DNA from: Ignavibacteria bacterium
GTDB lineage: Bacteria; Bacteroidota; Ignavibacteria; Ignavibacteriales; Melioribacteraceae
Reading direction: 5' to 3'
Assembly: GCA_027347805.1 (NCBI GenBank)
Contig: DAIEQP010000309.1
Coordinates: forward strand, 1 to 7,769
DNA length: 7,769 nucleotides
Positions 1-6,388 of the stretch are shown here, one piece after another. The position numbers were made by a program, and so were the translations under genes. The notes beneath the pieces were generated by a model that saw only the letters and a program-made list of their open reading frames with translations, did no database searches and was not told the DNA's origin. Position 1 is the stretch's first letter. Each line of letters opens with the position of its first letter.

Positions 1-961
1 AGTTTAGTTTTTCCAGATCGAAGACAGCACCCGATTTATTTACTCTTTCAAGAGAAAAGGCGTCAACAAGTTCATTCAAGTAATAAAATTCTCTATCATC
101 ACCGGCGTTCCAGCCAAGTAATGCAACAAAATTTACTAGTGCGTCTTTCAAAAATCCTTTATCTCGATAATCTTCTACAGCCACATCACCCTGGCGTTTG
201 CTAAGTTTAGAACGATCCGGGTTAAGAAGCAGCGGGAGGTGAGCAAAAATTGGTTTTTCCCAGCCGAAATAATCGTATAGTAATATATGTTTTGGAGTAG
301 AGGAGAGCCATTCTTCACCACGAATAACATGACTTATTTCCATAAGATGATCATCTACAACATTAGCCATATGATATGTCGGGTAACCATCACTTTTTAT
401 CAGCACCTGATCATCAACGTTATTGCTGTCGAATTCAACACGATCTCTTACAATATCATTAAAAACAATTTTCTGATTTGGTAAAACATTTAAACGAATT
501 ACGTATGGAATTCCAGAGTTTAATTTTGATTCTACATCTTCTTTGGAAAGAGAGAGACAATGCTTATCATATTTGGCTTGAGGCAGTTTTTGTCTTGCCT
601 GTTCTTCTTTTAATTCTGTTAATCTTTCTGGAGTACAAAAACAGTAGTAAGCGTGTTTATTTTCTATCAATTGCTGAGCGTACTTTTTATAAATATTCAA
701 TCTTTCAGACTGCATATAAGGGCCAAAATTGCCACCTGCATCAGGGCCTTCGTCATAACTTAAACCGCACCATTTAAGTGAAGACATTAATTTTTCTACA
801 GCGCCTTCTACATAGCGATTACGGTCTGTATCCTCAATCCGAAGAATAAACTTTCCATTATTTCTTTTTGCAAATAAATAATTATATAAAGCAGTTCTCA
901 ATCCTCCAACATGCAGATATCCTGTAGGGCTTGGTGCAAAGCGCACACGTATTTCCTTCAC
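1..961 (-). CDS. gltX: Glutamyl-tRNA synthetase, N-terminal 320 residues (3' end beyond the left edge)
   Basis: This cytoplasmic class I aminoacyl-tRNA synthetase charges tRNA with glutamate using ATP. Reading from a GTG at 959-961, the protein opens with the Rossmann-fold segment RFAPSPTGYLHVGG; the HIGH-type motif is H17-V-G-G20. The family hallmarks RIEDTDR (41-47), YHMANVVDD (197-205), HVIRGEEWLSSTPKH (211-225) and the KMSKS-type loop K252-L-S-K-R256 follow. The catalytic domain is complete; the anticodon-binding domain has barely begun when the window ends, and about one third of the usual ~480 residues is missing. The GTG is chosen because GGAG (967-970) lies 5 bases upstream and no ATG fits. 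In the zinc-binding insert, C107-x-C109 and C135 are present but the usual final His is displaced. The gene sits 28 bases from the terminator of the preceding gene and probably has its own promoter. Whether it is a discriminating enzyme cannot be judged without the C-terminus. Confidence 0.97.
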   Translation of the reverse strand, partial: MKEIRVRFAPSPTGYLHVGGLRTALYNYLFAKRNNGKFILRIEDTDRNRYVEGAVEKLMSSLKWCGLSYDEGPDAGGNFGPYMQSERLNIYKKYAQQLIENKHAYYCFCTPERLTELKEEQARQKLPQAKYDKHCLSLSKEDVESKLNSGIPYVIRLNVLPNQKIVFNDIVRDRVEFDSNNVDDQVLIKSDGYPTYHMANVVDDHLMEISHVIRGEEWLSSTPKHILLYDYFGWEKPIFAHLPLLLNPDRSKLSKRQGDVAVEDYRDKGFLKDALVNFVALLGWNAGDDREFYYLNELVDAFSLERVNKSGAVFDLEKLN

Positions 962-966
962 AAATT

Positions 967-970
967 CTCC
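967..970 (-). promoter_or_regulatory. Ribosome binding site of gltX, fixing a GTG start
   Basis: GGAG on the minus strand lies 5 bases before the GTG at 959-961. No in-frame ATG is available before the conserved N-terminus KEIRVRFAPSPTG, so this site decides the start. Confidence 0.75.
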
Positions 971-982
971 AAAAATTTAGCG

Positions 983-990
983 CAAATATA
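983..990 (-). promoter_or_regulatory. Candidate -7 promoter box of gltX (TATATTTG)
   Basis: The minus strand reads TATATTTG, an exact match to the TAnnTTTG core described for the primary sigma factor of Bacteroidota. It ends 21 bases before the gltX GTG, leaving a short leader that contains the GGAG. No clear TTG is seen at the -33 spacing, so the call rests on one box plus position. The box begins at the last T of the preceding terminator's U-tract. Confidence 0.45.
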
Positions 991-1031
991 AAAAAAAGCT
1001 GTTAGCTCTCGTGAGAAAACTAGCAGCTTTT
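990..1031 (-). terminator. Rho-independent terminator after the hybrid kinase-like gene
   Basis: On the minus strand AAAAGCTG (1024-1031) pairs with CAGCTTTT (994-1001), then, after one A/C mismatch, TAG (1020-1022) pairs with CTA (1003-1005). A further CTC/GAG pairing is possible in the loop. Eight T follow (990-997, the first four shared with the stem). It lies 18 bases after the TAA at 1050 of the upstream gene. Confidence 0.85.
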
Positions 1032-1049
1032 ACATACAAAAACTAAAAT

Positions 1050-3404
1050 TTACGATAGTGTATTAGTATAGTATTTTACTTTATCAATAAATTCTTTACT
1101 GTCAATCGGTTTCGGAATATAATCTGTAGCTCCTGCTTCAATACATTTTTCACGGTCACCTTTCATTGCAAATGCAGTCAATGCTATAATTGGTGTGCTT
1201 TTATAAGAAGGAAGCTCACGAATTTTTTCAGTTGCTTCAAAGCCATTCATAATTGGCATTTGCATATCCATGAGTATTACATCAAACTGCTGTTCCTGCG
1301 CCATATTTAATGCATCTTCACCATTTTCTACGACAACAATATTTTCAAAACCGTTTTTCTTTAAAAGTCGTGTTACAATTATTTGAGAGTGTTTATAATC
1401 TTCTGCAAGCAATATTTTCAATCCGCCATCTTTATGAATTACCTCATCAGCCGGAGGAGGAGTTTCATAACGGTTTATCATTGCGTTTATTGTATCGGCA
1501 AGGTCTTCAATATTTGTTGAGCGTTTATCAAGCAGATCTTCAAATAATCCTTCGATCTGTTTTAGATCATCGGCATAATTTTCTTTACCTGTGTAAATAA
1601 TAATAGGCAGTTTCGAAAAACGTTTTTCTGATTTTATCAGTTTGATTAATTCAAAACCATTCAACCCCGGCATATCAAGATCAACAATTGCAAGATCCAC
1701 ATCCTTGTCTCTTATAACATTCATTACTGTTGTGGAATCATTTACAGCAATTGCAATAAAACCCGCCTGCTCAATTGCTTGTTTAACTAAATTAAGTGTT
1801 GGGAGATCATCATCAACACAAAGTATGTTTGAATTTTTTCTGAGTTTATAACTGGTAAGTACTTCAACAAGATAATTATAATTTATAGGTTTAATAAAAT
1901 ATTCAACAGCACCCATCATAAATGCTTTTTGCTGTTCAGGTTCAACAGAACAAACTATAACCGGAATATTTTTTGTTTTAGGATGCTCGTGAATTTTCTT
2001 CAGTAGTTCCAACCCGTTTGCATTAGGCAATTCAATATCCAGAATTACTGCCAGCAGCTGTTCTTTTTCTATAACGCCCATTGCATGAATTTCATTGCTT
2101 ACAATCATTGGATCGTAGCCCCATTTGTTAAGATAATTGCTTAACAACTTTGAGGTTGCATAATCATCTTCAATAACTAGAACTTTGTTTTTCGTAGTTG
2201 GTTTTGGCAATTGTGATAAACTAGATTCTAATTCAGTCATTACATCTCCGCTGATTGTGAATATGAAGGAGTTACCTTTGTTTTTATCTTTGCTGGCAAT
2301 TATGTCGCCGCCTAAATAGTTCACGAAACTTTTAACTAAAGTTAAACTTAATCCGGTAATATTAGTATTCTTAAATTCTTCTTTTCGTGAAAGAACGAAT
2401 GGTTCAAAGAATCTGTTAAATGTTTCAGTATCAAGTTGTTTACCGGTATCGGTAATATTAAAACGAATTTTATTATTGTCAACAACATTTACATTAATTG
2501 TAATTGTACCTTGCTGTGTAAGTGTTGTGGAAATGAATAATAACATTGTAAGAACATATCTAAGCTTTGCTTCATCAAGTTCGACAGGTCTAGCAAATGG
2601 TTTATCAACAGAAACAACAAATTCTATTTTTCTATGTCCTAAACCGCGTTTGAATATTTCCGTAATCTCATTGATCAACGAAACAATTAAGACATCTTTT
2701 CTTGATTGTGCAAGCTGATTTGTATCAATTTTTGCAAGTTCGTTCAGATCATTGATATTCAGCAGAATACTTTGTGCATTTTTCTTGATTGTTGCAATAT
2801 ACTCAGACTGTGATGATGTTGGATTTTCGTTTGTTAGATATGAAAGGTATCCGATGATTGAGTTCGAATTATTTTTCAATTCTGCAGCGGTTTCAGAAAC
2901 AATGTGAGAAAAACCGGTAGAAGGTTTAGCATTTGTATTCTTAAAATCAATCCAGTTCGACAGCATCAATGAAATCAGAAGAAGTATTTTTTCAAATTGT
3001 TCCTTATCGCTTTGAGAAAATGCAGTCTTTTTTCCGATCTTAATTAATAGTTTCCCATCATTTGAAAGGGGAATAACACTACAAGCTTCCTGAAGTATGA
3101 AATCTGATATAGAGATTGAACAATTTGTCTCAGTGTTGAGTTTTAAATCAATATTATTTTTAAATGATTGGCATTCGCTGCATGAATTAAGATTATCATG
3201 CTTAAAATTTTTCTTGGCGTTTGATGATCTTCCAAGAATGGATAACGAGGAATCGGATTTGATTTCAAAAAGGACAGCTGCAACCAGTTCAAATTCCGTT
3301 GTTAAAAAATTACATAATTCATCTGGAAGAAAAGCATCACCTTTTCTTGCAAGATCAGACAGCTCATTAAGTTTCTGAATTATTTCTAACTTTGCGCCAA
3401 TCAA
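1050..3404 (-). CDS. GAF / degenerate histidine kinase / triple receiver hybrid signalling protein
   Basis: Soluble two-component-type protein of about 786 residues without signal peptide or membrane segments (residue numbers count from the TTG at 3410). Order: a GAF-like sensor (about 15-155, with C77-x-x-C80), a DHp/HisKA-like helix pair (about 165-235), a HATPase_c-like domain (about 275-388), and receivers REC1 (408-520), REC2 (527-645) and REC3 (664-783). The receivers keep their phospho-acceptor Asp (D458, D577, D715), acidic pockets, switch Ser/Thr (S488, T607, T745) and Lys (K507, K629, K767). The kinase part does not: where the H-box should read HELRTPL the sequence is AELKNNS (A176 at the His), the N-box Asn are M289 and I293, and the G boxes read DTGKQL and ITGLSL. 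It is probably a phosphorelay receiver or scaffold rather than an active kinase; that is inference. Start: TTG at 3402-3404 has AGG 6 bases upstream; TTG at 3408-3410 abuts it, and no ATG exists in frame. No output domain or partner gene is adjacent. Confidence 0.9.
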   Translation of the reverse strand: MIGAKLEIIQKLNELSDLARKGDAFLPDELCNFLTTEFELVAAVLFEIKSDSSLSILGRSSNAKKNFKHDNLNSCSECQSFKNNIDLKLNTETNCSISISDFILQEACSVIPLSNDGKLLIKIGKKTAFSQSDKEQFEKILLLISLMLSNWIDFKNTNAKPSTGFSHIVSETAAELKNNSNSIIGYLSYLTNENPTSSQSEYIATIKKNAQSILLNINDLNELAKIDTNQLAQSRKDVLIVSLINEITEIFKRGLGHRKIEFVVSVDKPFARPVELDEAKLRYVLTMLLFISTTLTQQGTITINVNVVDNNKIRFNITDTGKQLDTETFNRFFEPFVLSRKEEFKNTNITGLSLTLVKSFVNYLGGDIIASKDKNKGNSFIFTISGDVMTELESSLSQLPKPTTKNKVLVIEDDYATSKLLSNYLNKWGYDPMIVSNEIHAMGVIEKEQLLAVILDIELPNANGLELLKKIHEHPKTKNIPVIVCSVEPEQQKAFMMGAVEYFIKPINYNYLVEVLTSYKLRKNSNILCVDDDLPTLNLVKQAIEQAGFIAIAVNDSTTVMNVIRDKDVDLAIVDLDMPGLNGFELIKLIKSEKRFSKLPIIIYTGKENYADDLKQIEGLFEDLLDKRSTNIEDLADTINAMINRYETPPPADEVIHKDGGLKILLAEDYKHSQIIVTRLLKKNGFENIVVVENGEDALNMAQEQQFDVILMDMQMPIMNGFEATEKIRELPSYKSTPIIALTAFAMKGDREKCIEAGATDYIPKPIDSKEFIDKVKYYTNTLS

Positions 3405-3410
3405 AATCAA

Positions 3411-3415
3411 CCTGT
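3411..3415 (-). promoter_or_regulatory. Ribosome binding site deciding between two TTG starts
   Basis: The minus strand reads ACAGG, then TTGATT, then TTG. AGG is 6 bases from the TTG at 3402-3404, a workable spacing, but directly abuts the TTG at 3408-3410. An in-frame stop (3426-3428) lies upstream with no ATG between, so a TTG start is forced unless translation does not depend on this site. Confidence 0.5.
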
Positions 3416-3468
3416 AAAAATGAGTTTATGATTCATAATTATCGTGAATAAAAATAAATATTTTAATT

Positions 3469-3500
3469 GTGAGTTGAAAATGAAACCCATTTCAAATCAC
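3469..3500 (-). terminator. Imperfect 11-bp inverted repeat, likely weak terminator of the S9 peptidase gene
   Basis: On the minus strand GTGATTTGAAA (3490-3500) pairs at 10 of 11 positions with TTTCAACTCAC (3469-3479) around a 10-base loop, and a smaller TGAAA/TTTCA hairpin can form as an alternative. It lies 10 bases after the peptidase stop. The following minus strand is AT-rich (AATTAAAATATTTATTTTTATT) but has no clean run of T at once, so termination may be partial. The rest of this roughly 100-base gap is AT-rich leader of the next gene. Confidence 0.5.
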
Positions 3501-3510
3501 ATACGTAATG

Positions 3511-5655
3511 TTAGAGATTATCTAAGAAATAGTTGGTGATTTTTGTATAAAGATGCAGAGATTCTTTTCCGGCGACACCATGTTCATGACCAACATAAGG
3601 AAAATAATCCAATTGTTTGTTAAGCTCCTGAGCTTTTTTGCAGAATGAAAGTGTGTTCTGCCAAACAACCGTCGGGTCGGATGTACCGTGAACAAGCAAA
3701 AGTTTCCCATTTAATTTATCTACATAATTAAGAAGTGATGCTTCTTTAAATCCTTCCGGGTTTGTTTGATACGTATCCATATATCTCTCGCCGTACATTA
3801 TTTCATAAAACTTCCAATCGATTACTGCACCGCCGCCAACACCTACTTTAAATGCATCATTCGTCCGAAGCATTAACGATGTTGCCATGAATCCGCCATA
3901 GCTCCATCCAAACACACCAAATCTTTTTGAATCAATGTACGGAAGCGACTTTAAGTAATTTACTCCAGTCATTTGATCTTTTACTTCTATAGTGCCAAGG
4001 TGACGAAATGTTGCTTGTTCAAACGCTAAGCCACGATTTGCAGATCCACGATTATCAAGTGTGAATATAAAATAGCCTTTTTGAGCCATCAGGTAGAACC
4101 AGTTAAAATATCTTCCCATACCAAATGAATTATTTACTTCCTGGTCATGCGGTCCGCCGTAAACATATACTATTACAGGGTATTTTTTTGTCGAATCGAA
4201 ATCCGTTGGATATGTCAAACGGCAGAATAATTCAATTCCTTCTTCATTTTTTATACTGAAAATTTTACTGAATGGAATTTTAAAATCTTTATAAGGATTT
4301 GCAGATGTGAAAAGGTTTCTTACAATCTCATTCTTATCATTTATCAGGTTTATCGTTCTTGGTGTTGTTGTATTTGAATATGTATCGATATAATAATTTG
4401 ACCTGGTGTTTGATACTGTATAATGTGTTCCGGGCTGAGTTGTAATTCGCTGCATCTTAACATCATCTAAACTTACTTTATATAAATGTCGTTCTAGCGG
4501 AGTTTCTTTTGTGGCGGTTATAAAAATATTTTTCGACTGGGAATCAAAACCATTTAATGATGTCACAACCCATTTACCCTGAGTTACCTGGCGAATAAGA
4601 TTTCCTTCTACGTCGTATAAATAAATATGATTAAAACCGTCCCTTTGCGATTGCCATAAAAATTTATCATTTGAATTTGGCAAGAATGTTAACGGATTCA
4701 TCGGTTCGACATATTTATCATTTTTTTCTTCAAAAAGAACTTTTACTTGCTTTCCATCTGCAGTGGAATATTTTTTAAATTGCATTACATTCTGATCACG
4801 ATTCAAATGTGCAATGAAAAAATATTTCTCATCCGGAGACCAGGTTAAACTTGTCAAATATTGATCAAGCGGTTCACCGGTTTGCAGCCATGTGGTTTTT
4901 CCTGAATTGATATCATAGATTCCAACTGTTACATGATGGCTTGCTTGACCATTCATAGGATACTTAATTTTTTTCAAATTGGCAGGTGTTGAACTGATAT
5001 CCACCAATGGATAATCTTTAACCATTGTTTGATCCATTCTGTAAAATGCAATGTAATTGCTTTTCGGGGACCAGAAAATTCCGCCATTAATTCCAAATTC
5101 GTCTCTGTGAACTGATTGACCGCATATAATGTTTGAATCAGATTCTGCTGTAATCTGCACTTGTTTATTTTCATCTAGTGAAACAAAAAGATTATTCTTA
5201 ACAGTGTATGCAATAAATTTATTATTTGATGCGACAGATTTATTATCTGCATCAGCCGGGACGGAATTATTTTTTATAAGATTTTTAAATTTGGTAGAAT
5301 AGGTGAAAAATGTATTTCCGCTCCAGAAAGTAAATTGATCTGAATTAATCCAGCGCATATTTAACATCATTACTGGATTTGAAGATTTTGCTTTAAGTGC
5401 AGAATTTAGATCGCTGAATTTTAAGATTGTATCTACAATAGATTTCTTGACATCTGAAGAAAGAAGTAATCCTTTATCTCCATTTCCCTGAGTCCAGGAA
5501 AAGTTATTTGTTTCGGGTATCCATGAAAGTTGATTCATTCCTTGCTGAAATGATCTGCCTCCGCTGACAACATCTTCAACTGTAAATAATTTTTGCTGTG
5601 CTTGAATCGTAATCGAAAAAACTAACATCAAGGTAAAAATAAAATTGCGTCGCAT
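3511..5655 (-). CDS. Exported dipeptidyl peptidase IV-type S9 family serine peptidase
   Basis: Prolyl oligopeptidase-family enzyme (S9B type) of 714 residues, expected to remove N-terminal dipeptides, preferably Xaa-Pro, from peptides in the periplasm or at the cell surface. Residues 1-19 form a signal peptide (RR, hydrophobic core FIFTLMLVFSITI, cleavage likely after A19). A beta-propeller region (about 30-455) carries SVHRDEFGI (181-189), where DPP IV enzymes hold the Glu pair that grips the peptide N-terminus. The alpha/beta-hydrolase domain (about 460-714) has the nucleophile elbow G-W-S585-Y-G-G, D660 in HGTSDPTVVW and H692 in GHEHGV. Motifs VYVYGGPH (497-504), DNRGSANRG (534-542) and YGERYMDT (621-628) match DPP IV of Porphyromonas gingivalis as I remember it. 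Start: ATG 5653-5655 with AGGAG 5 bases upstream; an ATG 12 codons earlier lies inside the clpP terminator and would spoil the signal peptide. A tripeptidyl peptidase relative is the main alternative. Confidence 0.93.
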   Translation of the reverse strand: MRRNFIFTLMLVFSITIQAQQKLFTVEDVVSGGRSFQQGMNQLSWIPETNNFSWTQGNGDKGLLLSSDVKKSIVDTILKFSDLNSALKAKSSNPVMMLNMRWINSDQFTFWSGNTFFTYSTKFKNLIKNNSVPADADNKSVASNNKFIAYTVKNNLFVSLDENKQVQITAESDSNIICGQSVHRDEFGINGGIFWSPKSNYIAFYRMDQTMVKDYPLVDISSTPANLKKIKYPMNGQASHHVTVGIYDINSGKTTWLQTGEPLDQYLTSLTWSPDEKYFFIAHLNRDQNVMQFKKYSTADGKQVKVLFEEKNDKYVEPMNPLTFLPNSNDKFLWQSQRDGFNHIYLYDVEGNLIRQVTQGKWVVTSLNGFDSQSKNIFITATKETPLERHLYKVSLDDVKMQRITTQPGTHYTVSNTRSNYYIDTYSNTTTPRTINLINDKNEIVRNLFTSANPYKDFKIPFSKIFSIKNEEGIELFCRLTYPTDFDSTKKYPVIVYVYGGPHDQEVNNSFGMGRYFNWFYLMAQKGYFIFTLDNRGSANRGLAFEQATFRHLGTIEVKDQMTGVNYLKSLPYIDSKRFGVFGWSYGGFMATSLMLRTNDAFKVGVGGGAVIDWKFYEIMYGERYMDTYQTNPEGFKEASLLNYVDKLNGKLLLVHGTSDPTVVWQNTLSFCKKAQELNKQLDYFPYVGHEHGVAGKESLHLYTKITNYFLDNL

Positions 5656-5674
5656 TGCATCTCCTGATAGATTT

Positions 5675-5706
5675 AAAACAAAAAAGGGCAATGAATATTG
5701 CCCTTT
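5675..5706 (-). terminator. Strong rho-independent terminator after clpP
   Basis: On the minus strand AAAGGGCAAT (5697-5706) and ATTGCCCTTT (5683-5692) form a perfect 10-bp stem with a 4-base loop, followed by TTTGTTTT (5675-5682). It starts 16 bases after the clpP stop and closes the tig-clpP unit. The peptidase gene starts 20 bases further on, so that gene needs readthrough or a promoter in or just after this hairpin; I see no convincing promoter motif there. Confidence 0.92.
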
Positions 5707-5722
5707 AATGATTAGGATAATT

Positions 5723-6388
5723 TTACTTTTTAGTTTCGTTACCGGGGATTGCCCGATGTACCAAAATATTGTCTATTAATTTATATTCTTTCGCTTCTTC
5801 AGATGTCATGTAATAGTCACGGTCGCAATCCTTTAAAATTTGCTCGTATGTTTTTCCAGTTGCTTTTGAAAGGATGTTATATAAAGTATCTCTTGTTTTG
5901 AGCATTTCTTTTGCATGAATTTCAATATCAATAGTTTGTCCCTGCAAACCGCCAACCCATGGCTGATGAATCATAATTTTGGAGTGGGGGAGTGCAGAAC
6001 GTTTTCCCTGTTCACCGCCAGCCAATAAAACTGCGCCCATACTTGCAGCAAGTCCAACACAGATAGTAGATACTTTTGATTTTATATAATTCATTGTATC
6101 GTATATAGCTAATCCTGCAGAAACACTGCCGCCGGGAGAATTAATATAAAGATTGATATCTTTTTCAGGATCCTCAGCCTCAAGGAAAAGTAATTGTGCG
6201 ATGATTAAACTAGCTACATGATCATCTACAGCAGTACCAAGGAAAATAATTCTTTCACGTAAAAGGCGAGAGAAAATATCCATACCGCGTTCACCGCGTC
6301 CCGTCTGTTCAATAACATAAGGAACCAGTTGATTCATAATTTCGGGTTGATTCAGATATTCATTGTAACTGCGAATATTAGTGTTCAT
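5723..6388 (-). CDS. clpP: ATP-dependent Clp protease proteolytic subunit ClpP
   Basis: Serine peptidase of 221 residues that forms a double heptameric ring in the cytoplasm and degrades proteins fed to it by a Clp ATPase (ClpX or ClpA/C). The family core is complete: VIEQTGRGERGMDIFSRLL (25-43), INSPGGSVSAG (82-92, oxyanion-hole glycines), nucleophile S116 in GLAASMGA, H141 in MIHQPWVGG and D191 in the DCDRDYYMTSEEA stretch. Compared with E. coli, about 20 residues precede LVPYVIEQ, like a short propeptide. The ATG at 6386-6388 is chosen because AGGG (6397-6400) lies 8 bases upstream; M18 has no such site, and a start 14 codons earlier would lie deeper in tig. The first 11 bases overlap the end of tig, which suggests translational coupling. 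No clpX follows; instead there is a terminator. Confidence 0.97.
   Translation of the reverse strand: MNTNIRSYNEYLNQPEIMNQLVPYVIEQTGRGERGMDIFSRLLRERIIFLGTAVDDHVASLIIAQLLFLEAEDPEKDINLYINSPGGSVSAGLAIYDTMNYIKSKVSTICVGLAASMGAVLLAGGEQGKRSALPHSKIMIHQPWVGGLQGQTIDIEIHAKEMLKTRDTLYNILSKATGKTYEQILKDCDRDYYMTSEEAKEYKLIDNILVHRAIPGNETKK

Noticed and set aside
287..777. Two small plus-strand open frames within gltX
   Set aside because: They lie antisense to highly conserved glutamyl-tRNA synthetase codons and show no recognisable domain; they are shadows.
1310..3378. Several plus-strand open frames of 69-96 codons
   Set aside because: All are antisense to receiver, kinase-like or GAF domains of the hybrid gene, with no ribosome site or family resemblance that I can see.
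3421..3468. Possible -10 (GATAAT) for the hybrid gene
   Set aside because: GATAAT at 3438-3443 (minus strand) has only a poor -35 (TTAAAA) at 17 bases and no TAnnTTTG match; chance is likely in such AT-rich DNA.
5656..5691. Upstream ATG for the S9 peptidase (12 extra residues)
   Set aside because: It starts inside the clpP terminator hairpin, lacks a ribosome site, and would put a second hydrophobic stretch before a clean signal peptide.
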